From Phymorhynchus buccinoides (lineage: Eukaryota; Mollusca; Gastropoda; Neogastropoda; Raphitomidae), in the NCBI GenBank assembly GCA_017654935.2, contig CM065712.1, positions 23,970,585-24,034,584 on the forward strand: a stretch of 64,000 nucleotides of DNA, given 5' to 3'. Position 1 is the stretch's first letter; every line of letters begins with the position of its first letter. Below the pieces are notes generated by a model that worked only from the letters and a program-made list of their open reading frames with translations, made no database searches and was not told where the DNA came from. Positions 36,185 to 48,152 of this stretch are shown here, piece after piece. Both the position numbers and the translations under genes were made by a program.

Positions 36185-36362
36185 CTGCCAAAATCGACTT
36201 GTGAACTCTGAACTCGTGACCCCCGACACAGAGGAAGACGTCGCTGAAGGACGAGTTCTGGAACAGCTGTCCCAGGTCTTCGGACAGCCGACACTCTGGA
36301 ACTTTGACTGGCGTGCAGTTGGACTGACCCGAGACGTTGACCGTGTCACCGACCACACTCAC
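36185..36362 (-). CDS. SPOP: SPOP coding exon 5 (linker and first BTB part), right arm
   Basis: 178 bp, codons 161-219 plus one base, from VSVVGDTVNVSGQSN to EFRVHKSILA. It holds the MATH-BTB linker (VKVPECRL) and the start of the BTB fold. Leu186 and Leu190, BTB dimer-interface positions in human SPOP, are conserved. The acceptor is TTCTGACAG, phase 0; the donor is GCAG|GTCAGT, phase 1. An identical exon lies in the left palindrome arm at 14251-14428. Its last ~74 bp plus the donor recur five times downstream at a 162-164 bp spacing. Confidence 0.95.
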
Positions 36363-36520
36363 CTGTCAGAAAATAACGAACGACATTATGAACGTCATCA
36401 ACTCTCTCTACATTAAACAGTGATGTCCCTAGGCCCCGGTCATAGGCCATTGACCTATTAAGATTGAAAATGTCCTATTGTGTTCTCCCCTGTCAGGACA
36501 AATGTCTGATTAAATATTAA

Positions 36521-36743
36521 CCCTTTCACCGCCAGCCATTTTTCAGCAAAATATTTCCATTAAATTTACCTGGGTAGAGGAATATTGGGGATTCCTCTGT
36601 GACATATTTAAAGTAAGACCTATCCTTACCTCCCAAAATTAAGAGAATAGGGTCTTTGGATAACAGACCCTGATTTGATGCCTTTTAGTGACATGGGTGT
36701 TAAGTCATTGTGGTGCTAAAATGCGACTTTGGCAGTGAAAGGG
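36521..36743 (-). mobile_element. Family A element in SPOP intron 4
   Basis: A complete ~223-bp copy between TTAA sites (36517-36520 and 36744-36747). It is inserted in a dispersed repeat whose sequence (GTCCTATTGTGTTCTCCCC) is present on both sides, so that part of the host repeat appears twice. Confidence 0.85.
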
Positions 36744-37066
36744 TTAACATTGAAAATGTCCTATTGTGTTCTCCCCTGTCAGGACAAATTATGTCTGATT
36801 ATATTTTATTTAAACACTGGCACGCTTTGTCTCATTGATTTCTGCAAGAGCTAGGTAAGACATTGTCCTATTGACAATCTCGTAGCGTTGTCTACACTTG
36901 ACTTGACTTGAAATTGACCCGATTTGCTCTGCACGAAATTCGGCTTACACAACAAAATAAATCCTTTCTCCTAGCATTTCGTGTCAAGTATACTCCACTG
37001 GATACAAGCATGCACACACGTGACATACAGAAACACACATTCATTCATTCATTTTCTCTCTCTCAT

Positions 37067-37763
<697 letters not shown>

Positions 37764-37823
37764 AATTTTAATCTCTCTCTCTCTCTATCTCTCTCTCGCT
37801 CCTTCCCTCTCTTTGTCTCTCAC

Positions 37824-37951
37824 CTCACAAAATATCGTCAGTTTGTCGTCGGGTAACAAGCCGTTGGCCTCGTCCATGAGGAAGTCGCGGCGGATGAATT
37901 TCTTGAAGCCCCAGTCCTTGCCCTGCACGAATCTGTACGCTCGCTGGCTCT
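37824..37951 (-). CDS. SPOP: SPOP coding exon 4 (MATH domain, end)
   Basis: 128 bp completing Glu118 and encoding codons 119-160: [20 protein letters not shown] and onward to LTIFCE. Tyr123, Trp131 and Phe133, the substrate-cleft residues mutated in human prostate cancer, are all present at identical numbering. The acceptor is TTGTGCAG, phase 1; the donor is GAG|GTGAGA, phase 0. The following intron opens within ~60 bases into a compound CT minisatellite (37067-37763). Confidence 0.96.
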
Positions 37952-38164
37952 CTGCACAACGAAAAACAAAAAATTAAAACAAGCACAAATTGTAGTCATA
38001 AATCAAACTCATTTCGGACGAATTCCGAGTACACTCGCAACAGGAGAACGCCAGTCAAGGCCTAATTCCGAGTATTCTCAGAACAGCGATTTCCGAGTCT
38101 AAAACTTGTCTACATCCATGTTTTTTCAATCCAAACCACGTTTTTCCAGTTACTTCTCTTCATC

Positions 38165-38445
38165 ACATGCGAGCGTGTGTGTGTGTGTATGTGTGTGTAT
38201 GCATGCAGCGTGTATGTGTGTGCGACGCCCCCCCCCCCCCCCCCTGCGTCACCCCCTTTCCCACCCTCTCCCCTTCATCGTCTTTCTTTTTGTGTGTGTG
38301 TGCGTGTGTGTGTGTGTGCGTGTGTGTGTGTGTGTGTGTGAATGTGTGTGTGTGAATGTTTATAGTTTTATTTCTTTGTAAAGCGCCATGAATAGAATTT
38401 TCTAGATATGTGCGCTATATAAGTGCCAATTATTATTATTATTAT
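38165..38445. repeat. (GT)n and poly-C microsatellites with a retroposon tail
   Basis: GT tracts at 38175-38222 and 38290-38355 flank a C-rich block; GCGCTATATAAGTGCC then (ATT)n follows. All in SPOP intron 3. Confidence 0.9.
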
Positions 38446-38879
38446 CACTCTTCCAACTTTCGCTTCACCTATGTTTGGGCACTTCTGTTTCAATCTTTAA
38501 TGTTGAAAATGTCAAAAACAAATCGTCCCTACACGAGCCTCAGACAATACTCCAATATGTTTTCATTAACAGTGACAGCAATAAGGAGACTAATGATTCC
38601 GATTATAATGCAAGTAACCACGCTTTTGAAGCGGAAAATAAACTTGGATCAAAAACTGAATCATTGACAGTGTTGAGTTTTCTTGCGCTTCTTATTTTGT
38701 TTTGTTTATTTCTAGGCAACCCCAGTCCAATCCCGTCTAAGGCAGTGAAGTCTTGAAGGGGTTAAGAGCCTACAACACTACATACGAGTCGCTGTCAATG
38801 CGATGCGATTGTGATGATGCGAGTCAAGATTCCCAGTGAAAATCTTCCGTCTAAAAACGTTCCTATGACTTTCGCTCTA

Positions 38880-39578
38880 TATACCGTAAAATGCGGACGA
38901 TAAGCCGCTACTTTTTTCCTCAACTTTGGCCCATGCGGCGTATAGACTGGTGCGGGTTGTCTGTGGATATTTTTTTTACCATTCTACATTTATCAGTATG
39001 ATTAAATCTGTTTCTGGCCACATTCTTCAGCCCATTTTGAGCTTCTTTAGACTCAAAACTGGTTTTGGTAATCAATAGATTCAAATCTCATGCTTAACCC
39101 CTTGACTGCCACCAACGTATTACGTACTGACCTGATGACATCACTGATGACATCATCAGATGAAGAGGAGTAACCCTGATATGCTGGCATTTGCTCTAAC
39201 ACAGTCAAGAGAGTAATATCCCCAGACCATTTTGCCAGATTGGCTCTATCAGTTGTCTTTTTCATGGCATGATTTGCCCCATTATTTTTTTCTTTAATTT
39301 TCTCTGGCAGTCAAGGGGTTAAAGTTTCCGAGGACATTAAATACAAGTATGTTCTGATAGGAGAATTTCTATATTTGTGTTGGTTTGTGCACATACAATT
39401 TTCTCTGCGGCTTATAAACAGGTGCGGCTCATATGTGAATGAATACCTAATGTTTTGTCAAGGAAGAAATAATGCTTTACGCCCTCTTTGGCCTTTCGGC
39501 CATGTGGGGCTTGTTTTGTCAATTTAAGGGATGCGGCTTATATACAGGTGCGTCTTATAGACCCGTTTTTACTGTACT
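38880..39578. mobile_element. Element with CGTAAAATGCGGACGATAAG ends
   Basis: The left end (ACCGTAAAATGCGGACGATA, AGCCGC) and the right end (GCGTCTTATAGACCCG, TTTTTACTGTA) are imperfect inverted copies. GCGGCTTATA words recur inside. A family B element is nested at 39098-39318. Related edge fragments lie at 19360-19408, 31290-31340, 49300-49370 and 63560-63630. Confidence 0.6.
39098..39318 (-). mobile_element. Family B miniature transposon nested in another repeat
   Basis: A ~221-bp copy, CCCCTTGACTGCCACC to CTGGCAGTCAAGGGG with TTAA on both sides, inserted inside the 38880-39578 element. The CRE-like centre is degraded to GATGACATCATCAG. Confidence 0.82.
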
Positions 39579-39899
39579 CAAGTAGACCCAAACACATGAA
39601 TTTCATGCGAATCATGACTCGCATCGTCACCAATCGCATCGCGTTGACAGCGAATCGCATGTAAAGTAGCAGGCCCTTTAGTGCATGTGCACATTTACAA
39701 AAAACTTCCGTACGGAAATTCATCCGCACTCCCGCAAAATAAAATCTTAAATCTGGAAGTAAAAAAACATGAAGCAGTGTGCACATTATGCATAGGTACT
39801 CCTGGAAAATTTCAAAAACCCTGCAAGGCAGGGGTCCAGGGGCCGCCCAGTAAACAACTTGACTTAAACAATCCTAAAAATATAAAGTTCCTGGTAAAA

Positions 39900-40650
39900 G
39901 CATGTAAATATTTATCTGTACTAGCGCAACGCTGAGTACCAGTAACGCCTAGTAACGGTAATGCCAAGTACTGGTAACGCTGAGTACAGCAAATTTGAAG
40001 CGATTTGGTGAAGAAACGGTGGAGTTATAAGGCCCCGTTTCGCGTTGGCGCTGCTCTGAGAGTGATGCGCTCTCCCTAGTAACGGTAACGCCTAGTAACG
40101 GTAACGCCAAGTACTGGTAACACTGAGTACAGCAAATTTGAAGCGATTCTGTTAAGAAACGGCAGAGTTATAAGGCCCCGTTTCCCGTTGGTGCTGCTCT
40201 GAGAGTGACGCACTCTCCCGATTTTCTTCAAATTTGCTGCCAGGCTTTGCCCCGGTGACAGCAAGCCTGACAGCAAATATGACGCGATTCGGTTGAAAAC
40301 CGGCGGAGTTATAAGGCCCGTTTTGCATCATGCTGCTGTTATGCGCCTAAGTAATGGATTCGCTTCGGGTTTGGTACATTGATAGTCACCGTCCCCGGTC
40401 ATATATCTGCCAAATTTGAAGGCAATCGGTCCAGAAATACAGGAGATACGGGCGCCGAAAGGCAGTCAGATGCGCGTTTCGCGCATTTGCAAAACCGCGC
40501 AAATGACACGGCCGCCTCGGTTGCCGTTGCCCCGTTAGGGCTCACAGCAAATTTGAAGCGAATCGGTCGAAAAACGGTGGAGTTATAAGGCCCGTTTCGT
40601 GTTTCAGACACACAGACACACACACACACGGACGGACACTTGGCTTTTTA
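39900..40650 (+). repeat. Diverged repeats with the CAAATTTGAAGCGATT motif
   Basis: A ~125-bp unit (AGTAACGGTAACGC, ACAGCAAATTTGAAGCGAT, GGAGTTATAAGGCCCCGTTT) occurs about three times from 39950 to 40330. A related block at 40400-40600 ends in CACACAGACACACACACA, CGGACGGACACTTGG. This tail style is common at 3' ends of invertebrate non-LTR or non-autonomous elements; the class is unclear. Confidence 0.65.
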
Positions 40651-40781
40651 CTATATGATTCATTTGTTTTATATTCTACACATGAGAGAACCCGACAAAA
40701 AAACTTCTGTACGGAAATTCATCCGCAATTCGCAACAACAACAAACCTGGAAGTAAGAAAAACGAAGGAGTGTGCAACAAT

Positions 40782-40901
40782 AGTGTAGAGTGGCACAGTG
40801 GTACCGCGTTCGCCTCATGTCAAGTAAACCCGAGTTCGAACCTGGGTACAGGGGATTTTTTCCCCTCACTCTGCACTAGGCCTTAACGGTCTGAACGTGG
40901 A

Positions 40902-40935
<34 letters not shown>

Positions 40936-41170
40936 GTGCCCATGCACTTAGCACACGTTAATCCCAGTGGCAACGAAAAAGTTGTCATTTGGTCAAAATT
41001 TATCCCACCCCCTACCCACCTTTCCTTCCTCATCAGTCACACAAAAATGGCATGCAATTTTTTTTTTATAAATTGGGTGGTGCGCCTCTGGCTGCAACGC
41101 GCTCTCCAGGTGGGAGCAACCCGAATTTCACAGACGCCTTTGTGACTATAAAGTGCCCAATACCTAATTA
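40782..41170 (+). mobile_element. SINE-1 copy (tRNA-derived)
   Basis: The head resembles a tRNA with a pol III A box (TGGCACAGTGGTACCGCG) and B box (GTTCGAACC). The central block TCTTTCGGATGAGACGATAA, ACCGAGGTCC is shared by all copies and by SINEs of other invertebrates. The 3' tail is TCTCCAGGTGGGAGCAACCC, GAATTTCACAG and GCCTTTGTGACTATA. In SPOP intron 3. Confidence 0.85.
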
Positions 41171-41215
41171 CACGCCAAAACACATCTGCAATCCCCCGTC
41201 CGCTGATTTCTAATA

Positions 41216-41856
<641 letters not shown>

Positions 41857-41936
41857 TCAGACCTGTTTACCTCCTACACAAGTCTTGAGTAGTCTGGATA
41901 GCTGAAATGAGTAGTTTGGGCTCAAAATGTGTAGTT

Positions 41937-43627
41937 GACTCTGTGCCAAAAGGTGGGCATGAAAAGTGGACATAGAGGGTAAAAAATGAAACTATTAATA
42001 CCATTTAAATACATGCATATTTAGAAAGGATATAAATGAGGCAAAACATGTGCAAAGTGGCAGGACAATTTTTCAACCGATTTCTGAGAAAATAGTGATA
42101 ATGTGGTGTCCCCCACCTGATGACGAACATCAATGATTACATCACAACCATGGTGTTATGTCACAGTATTTTCTCATAGCTCCAGCAAATCATGTTGTGT
42201 TAAGTTGTTTTCATTGTTTGCTATTAGTCTGTGACATTTCCTGTTGAAATTTGCTGTTAGTATGATGATTATTATGGGTCTGTTGCGGTAACAAATGACC
42301 TTCGTCATCAGTTTACATTTGAAAGTTGTATCAAATACACTAATTCTGTCTTTAAGTACTTAAGATGCCATAAAAAAAACAATTACAAGTTAACTGAATA
42401 TTTTCTACCAAACTGTTAATTGATTCATGCCATTGTTTTTGTTTTATTACACAATGTGTGAAAAATGTATGACGAACATCAAAGTTACCTAAATCATTTA
42501 TTTTCCAGTTTCTGGCCAAAATGTCTATGAATAACTGTATTTTTGTCAACTACAGTAAGCAGAATGCTTTAAAGAAAATAATAACTTGCATGAATAAAGT
42601 TTTTTTCAAAAAACTATTGAATTATTTATCATAATTCACTATTTACACCATAGGACATGTATGACGAACATCATAGTTACATTAATAATTTTCATTAAGC
42701 ACTATTTTTTCATTTATCTTTCTATGAAGGCTGCAAAGTGCTCTAAATTAATTACTAAACCCACTGAAGTGGTGTTCATTTGTTTATTAGATGGTTAGAC
42801 CAATAAAACCAGCTAAATTTGATAATTAACATGTTCTTGATGACGAACATCAAGTCCAGTAAAATGATTACATTGAACATTTGGATTAGTGCAGAAGAAA
42901 GAAATGAACATGCTGGTGTTAAATAAGGGTAGGGGTCAACTTTATATGACAGTTTAATTGTAAAATAAAAGAGAGCAAGTTAAAAATATATATCTTGAGG
43001 ATTTTATTGAGCATTATAACTTAGGTATGACGGATGTCAAGTGTTACATCTAAGTCAGAACCTTTAAGAGAAAGTGCAATATTATTTAAAATAATATATT
43101 TTGTAAGAACATTTTATACTCCTATGATAAAGTAATATCTGCTCCAACAAAGCATGACATTTTCATGTATTTTGGATTTATATAAGTGAAAATTGTTGGG
43201 AAGTTTGATTTTGGTTAAATGATTACATCAAAAATGATGTTTGTCATCAACATTGGTTTAAGTCTAATAACTAACAGAACTTTCATTTTTGAATGTTACA
43301 ATCTTTAGCGTTTACTAATGAGGTACTTTTGCATAACCTGTCCAAATTTCAAGTAATTTTACTGGAGTTTGTGTGTTCTAGCACTTGTTGAAATCATGAC
43401 TATTTGCAATGTCCACTTTTGAAGACCAGATTTTGGGGCTGATTTGACATTCATTGTCACATAACTAAATAACTACTGATCTTATAAAGCTGATATTGTC
43501 TCTAGTGTCTTTTCAGACATTTGTCTATATGTTTATAACATAAGCACAACAGTCAGAAGGTTATGTGACAATTTATTGAGAATGTAAGTACCTGACCCTC
43601 TCCGTGCTCACCTTTTGGCACAGAGTC
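41937..43627. mobile_element. 1.69-kb inverted-repeat element with ~185-bp internal periodicity (unclassified)
   Basis: Ends GACTCTGTGCCAAAAGGTG and its reverse complement (one mismatch just inside, then GCA), flanked by AGTT on both sides (41933-41936 and 43628-43631). Uninterrupted targets exist at ~15418-15436 and ~35180-35195. The interior is AT-rich and has no frame above ~65 codons. The motif GATGACGAACATCA or close variants recurs near 42118, 42295 (inverted), 42468, 42659, 42838, 43026 and 43235 (inverted), spaced 168-209 bp. No transposase, so it is non-autonomous or non-coding. Superfamily not recognised. Confidence 0.8.
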
Positions 43628-43642
43628 AGTTTTATTCATTAA

Positions 43643-43880
43643 CCCTTTCACCGCCAGCCATATTTCAGGCAGGAATTCCCATTAACATTACCTGGGTAGA
43701 GAACAAAATCCATCTGCAGTATTGGGGATTTTTCTGTGGCATATGCAAAATAAGGTCTATCCTTACTTCCCAAAACTAAGACAATAGGTGGTTTGTTTTT
43801 TAATAGACCCCAATTTGATGCCTTTTAGTGACATAGTTAAATCATTGTGGTGCTAAAATGCGACTTTGGCGATGAAAGGG
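43643..43880 (-). mobile_element. Family A element with visible empty sites
   Basis: A 238-bp copy flanked by TTAA (43639-43642 and 43881-43884). The empty target, TTTATTCATTAAACCATC, is present in the related element at 35191-35208 and, inverted, at 15405-15420. This directly shows insertion with TTAA duplication. It sits 15 bases from the end of the 1.69-kb element. Confidence 0.9.
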
Positions 43881-44445
43881 TTAAACCATCAAACAATGTT
43901 CACTGAAAATGAGTAATTAGAGCATTATTTTCAATTTTGAAGAGTAGTAGAGGTCCAAATTGAGTAGAATACTACTCGAAAAGAGTAGAGTAAACAGGTC
44001 TGTATTAAATGAAACTTATATAGCGCTGTTCGATGGCATGCCATCCTCACAGCGCTTTACAAGGATAAAAAAAAATGTTTTTAAACTATTACACTGACTC
44101 ATACATACCCCCCCCCACCCCCACCCCCACACAGGGAGGAACCCCTCTCACACAAAGCAGTACAAACAAACCTGACGCAGAAACAAAAGCAAGCACTTCC
44201 CTCCCCTTTCCACACCTCCCTCACAGCAATCAAGGGGAGGGGGGGGGGGGGAATGACAAAGACACAAAAGCAAAAGGAAGTGCCGAACAAGACACAAAGC
44301 ATTAATAAAAAATAAAAAAAAAATAAAAAAATAAAAGCATCCGCATACATACACGCGTACACACAGTTGCAATCACGAAACAAAGCATTAGCAAAAACAA
44401 TAAGAGGTGAAACAAACACACAGCGCTGCAGATATTATTGGTATT

Positions 44446-44490
44446 TGGTATATTCTAGTCACAGAGACTTATCTCTGTGAAATTCGGCCT
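44446..44490 (-). mobile_element. SINE-2 3' tail fragment
   Basis: Only the tail (GAATTTCACAGAGATAAGTC, TCTGTGACTAG) remains, next to the tandem exon 2 fragments. Confidence 0.7.
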
Positions 44491-44515
44491 AAAGACAGAC
44501 AGACAGACACACGAA

Positions 44516-44680
44516 CCATTTCAGTTGGTCGTTGGCGCCGGCAGAGAAAGTGGATCTTGAACACCTCCCCCAAACCCTCCCTCCATCCTGACAGACGGAC
44601 AAACAGACAGATGGACAGACGGACAGACAGACAGACACACACACAGACAGAACCATTTCAGTCCCCCATATCTTGCGCAC

Positions 44681-44717
<37 letters not shown>

Positions 44718-44783
44718 GACAGAACCATTTCAGTTTGTCGTTGGCTCCAGCAGAGAAAGTGGAACTCTTCAACACCTCCCCCA
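44516..44783 (-). repeat. Partial copies of the SPOP exon 2 3' end in intron 2
   Basis: Segments 44727-44783 and 44516-44575 each repeat the last ~55 bases of exon 2 ([14 protein letters not shown] coding sequence and the junction). A shorter remnant lies at 44651-44665. The copies are separated by CA-rich microsatellite. The period from the true exon end (44832) is about 105 bp. They are degenerate: the outer copy has base changes and indels in the codons. Confidence 0.85.
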
Positions 44784-44785
44784 TA

Positions 44786-44824
<39 letters not shown>

Positions 44825-44830
44825 TACGAA
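44640..44830. repeat. (CA)n with CAGA words around exon 2 fragments
   Basis: CA tracts at 44670-44715 and 44793-44820 separate the copied exon 2 pieces; ACAGACAGACGG words lie at 44590-44645. Confidence 0.93.
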
Positions 44831-44831
44831 C

Positions 44832-44953
44832 CATTTCAGTTTGTCGTTGGCGCCAGCAGAGAAAGTGGAACTCTTCAACACCTCCCCCATCTCCTCCCGG
44901 CAGAAGCTGAAGTTGTTGATGGTCCAGATGTAGGAGAACTTGATCACCTTCAC
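44832..44953 (-). CDS. SPOP: SPOP coding exon 2 (MATH domain, first part)
   Basis: 122 bp, codons 27-66 plus two bases of codon 67. It reads [18 protein letters not shown] and ends GANDKLK, nearly identical to human SPOP, and forms the first strands of the MATH beta-sandwich. The acceptor is ATCGCAG, phase 0. The donor is AAATG|GTTCGT, phase 2, and joins exactly to exon 3 to restore Trp67. The flanking intron contains three partial copies of the 3' end of this exon (44516-44783), listed separately. Full conservation of an essential regulator argues this is the working gene and not a retrocopy. Confidence 0.95.
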
Positions 44954-45149
44954 CTGCGATAAATAAATAAAGGAATGAATATTTGTGTAAATAAATAAAT
45001 TGATTATTGATAAATGATTGATTCAATAAAAGAACTAATTTTTGTGGGGGTCACTGTGTGTGTGTATGTGTGCTTGTATGTGTGTATCTATAACTTATAC
45101 TAACTTGTATATGTGTGCGCAGGAGAGATTGCGTTCGGTTAGAGAGAAG

Positions 45150-45150
45150 G

Positions 45151-45231
<81 letters not shown>

Positions 45232-45240
45232 GTGTGCGTG
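45150..45240. repeat. (GT)n microsatellite in SPOP intron 1
   Basis: ~75 bases of nearly pure GT. Confidence 0.98.
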
Positions 45241-45629
45241 CCTGCATGCGTGCGTGTGTTTGTACATACCTTATGTCTTTGTTTCTGTTTTCAAAATTGG
45301 ACTTAAATCTGCTTCACTAAACAACAAGAATGTGAATAACTTCAACAACCGTAGGGCAAGGAAGAGCTGAACTAAGATCTGCAGGCTCCTGAGGCATTTT
45401 TGTATCATTTTTTGTTTTGTTCCTCCTCTCTTTTTCCTTCTTTCTTCTCCTTTGGTCACACCCCTAAGTGTGTACATTTACTTCTGTAAATAGAAGTTGG
45501 TCGCCACCACAGAAGAAGAAGTGTATGCTTACAAGTGTAAGTGTGTGTGCGTGTCAGTGAGGATGTGTTTCTCACTTTCTGCATACGTTTCATTAAATGT
45601 ATACATGTGGGTATGTGTGTGTATGTCTG

Positions 45630-45840
45630 CAGTGATGTCCCGAGGCACCGGTCATAGGCCATTGACCTATTAACATTTAAAATGCCCTATTGTGTTCTCC
45701 CCTGTCAGGACAAATGTCTGATTACATTTTAACATTTGTACGCTTTGTCGTATTGATTTCTGCAAGAGCCAGGACATTGTCCTATTGATTTATCTCGTCT
45801 CAGGACAGTTTGTTCTGTCACTTTTCGACCCTCGGTATAT
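45630..45840 (+). repeat. Parent repeat of the 32-bp minisatellite (single-unit copy)
   Basis: GATGTCCCGAGGCACCGGTC, ATAGGCCATTGACCTATT, GTCCTATTGTGTTCTCCCC, GATTTCTGCAAGAGCCAGG. Other copies: about 14100-14205 (inverted), 36420-36516 with 36745-36890, and 48455-48590. It has no clear terminal structure and was not assigned to a class. Confidence 0.75.
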
Positions 45841-47300
45841 CACTGTGTCTGTGTGCATGCATATATGTGTGTGTGTGTTTGTACGCATGCGTGTGGTGTG
45901 TGTGTGTTTAAATGCTGATTGTAAAGCGCTTTGTGCTTGACAAAAAGCGCCACTATATAAAACAAATATCCATTTATTATAAAGCTCACAGACAAACAGT
46001 TGTAAACGTTTTCAGTTACACTTGGCTTTGATTGCGTCGTTTAGATAAACACAAATAAATGCCATAAATGCAGTGAAAGGGCGAGTTTCCTGGATTTTTA
46101 TTTTTTTTCTGAAATAAAACGATGCTCACAAATTTAAAGAATGTGTCTGCTAAGTGAGATTTTGAACTGAGTCGAGGTAGGAAATGACGACAGAGGCCTT
46201 GAGCGTGAAGGAAGTACAATCACATGATGTCGATGTCAATGCGCTCATGTCGGACGCATGAACTGCACACACAGCTGTCATTCAAACTGTACTTTTCATT
46301 GATTTCCTCTGCAAGACTCTGCATGCTTAACTCATTCAAGTCGTTCCCGGCCATATACGTCAGGAATTAATAGATAGCTGTCAATTCGATGCATTTGCTT
46401 CACGGGAAGTAAAAGTGTGTGCACACCATACCTTGGTCACTTCTAAACTCGCTTCGCTCCCTTAGACCACAATTTTGCCTCTGACTTTGCTTTTGTAGTG
46501 GTTTGTTGTAGGGAAACCAATCGGTGTAGAGTTTTTCTATATAAAGTCTATATATAAGAAAGTCTAAACGTACGTCTAAACCTGAAGTAAAAACCTGTAA
46601 TCTTCTTTCATTTCTCCTTTTGTTTATGTACGCTTTGTTTGTGTGCATGGCTGGAGTGATTTGTGAGTTTTTTTAATAATTCAAAATGGTTGCGATGCAA
46701 AGGAGTTAAAATGTCTGCAAAAGTCAAAAGACTGAACTCCAACAATCACACAAAAATATGAGAACAACAAGAACGACAGTCGTTCACAAATCAGTATTCT
46801 TAACTAGTTCTTCAGTTGACCTCAGATTTGTTTCCTTCTACATCACAAGTAACATTACCAACAACGTCACAAGTCTAAAATTTTCTCGAATACATCCCTA
46901 CTTGAAATTCGCATAGCGAGGCGACATCAAACCCTGCACTACAAATAAAAAGTTCTTTCAATTCCTGCTTCAGATGAGTTGGAGACGAATTATATAGCCC
47001 CAAAAGAGGAGAGAACCATATTCTTCAAACTACAGTACTTATTCAACAAAAGCATATTTTTCCCTGAGAGCCGATTTGAAACAAATTTGTCATCAACAAG
47101 AGGCCATCTGTCTCCTTTAACCCACATAATATATGCGCACATTTTATTTTCAATTAAAAGTAGCATGTTTAATATGCCATTTTATTCATAATCAACTTGC
47201 ATGTAACAGTCATTTTGAGTAAAAGTAAAAACTCAAAATGTTGTGGTTTAGAAAACAAAACATGAGTCCCATTTTTCAATTTTGGGGGGACTGTAGGCAC
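45841..47300. other. SPOP intron 1, no gene recognised
   Basis: A retroposon tail at 45915-45980, then mainly unique AT-rich sequence. The phrase CTCATTCAAGTCGTTCC near 46330 also occurs at 52585, hinting at another dispersed repeat. Confidence 0.55.
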
Positions 47301-47307
47301 GAGAGGG

Positions 47308-47717
47308 TGTTTGGTATATTCTAGTCACAGAGATTTATCTCTGTGAAATTCGGGCTGCACTCCCCGGAGAGCGCGTTGCCAGAAGTACAGCGCCTACCCA
47401 ATTTTGTTTTTAAATTGGGGGGGGGGGGGGGGGGTACACTTGGAAAACCTAGCTATCAATTTGGCCATACCAGGCAGCGGGATTTCTCCCTGCTCTTACC
47501 GACTTTCAACCGCCGTGGGATTTTTACGTGCGTAAAGCGCACGGGTCAGACTAGCTTTAAGTCCCCATCCAAAGGACTGGACGTTCAGTTCAATTTTCCT
47601 GTCAAACTAGAAGGAAAGGGCGAGGCCGGGATTCGAACCCAGGTCACTCAAGCTGCAGTCACGCATTACATTTTGGCAGGCGAACGTCTTAGCCACTCTG
47701 CCACCTTTCTCCCATGG
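47308..47717 (-). mobile_element. SINE-2 copy (tRNA-derived), full length
   Basis: Minus strand. The tRNA-like head has AGAGTGGCTAAGACGTTCGC and GGTTCGAATCC. The body has AACTGAACGTCCAGTCCTTT and GCGCTTTACGCACGTAAAAA, then a poly-C/G patch. The 3' tail is GAATTTCACAGAGATAAATC, TCTGTGACTAGAATATACC. In SPOP intron 1. Confidence 0.85.
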
Positions 47718-48152
47718 GGGTAAGCTTTTTTCATACTTTTTCAATCACATTTACAAACCAAAATAGCTCATACAATGAATATTTGTCGAATAATGTCATT
47801 AAATCAATGCAATGAGGGAAGAGAAATGTGAGAGGATTAGGGAGGAGGGAGGGGGGGGGGGGGTCACACCTGTCATAACAATTCAAAACATTGTACTGTA
47901 TATTGATCAAACAAAAAAGGCAAAAAGTGCATAGCAATTAGCATACAAAAAGGTGGAGAGATGGTTTTGAGATCATGTCAGATTTTAAGCTTCTCTTTAT
48001 ATTTCGATCTCTTGCTTGCTGCGTTTCAGTCTTTACTACTCACATTGAAAAAGTATACATGTATAGTATGAAATGCTTGTGCTCTCCTCTGAATAAAGGG
48101 ACCAAATCAACCTGAAATGTTCGCATGTTTTAAAACCTTGGCCCTGTTTTAA

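Larger units (their letters stand above)
14001..36591. repeat. Giant inverted duplication (palindrome) carrying SPOP exons 5-7
   Basis: Position 14001 pairs with 36591 on the opposite strand. Exons, mobile elements and array edges then follow in mirror order to the centre near 25520. The flanks of the arrays are about 5.80 kb (14001-19799) and 5.69 kb (30901-36591); the arrays are about 5.72 and 5.38 kb. The arms differ by scattered substitutions and small indels. The left boundary coincides with the N gap and the spacer is essentially zero. See the findings for the artefact versus real-duplication argument. Confidence 0.93.
41858..44002. mobile_element. Host element with CAGACCTGTTTAC ends, carrying two inner insertions
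   Basis: Perfect 13-bp ends CAGACCTGTTTAC (41858-41870) and GTAAACAGGTCTG (43990-44002). Without its two inserts (41937-43627 and 43643-43880) it is a ~215-bp repeat with many GAGTAGT and ACTACTC words. Related uninterrupted copies are at 15296-15512 and 35108-35325 in the palindrome arms. Confidence 0.75.
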
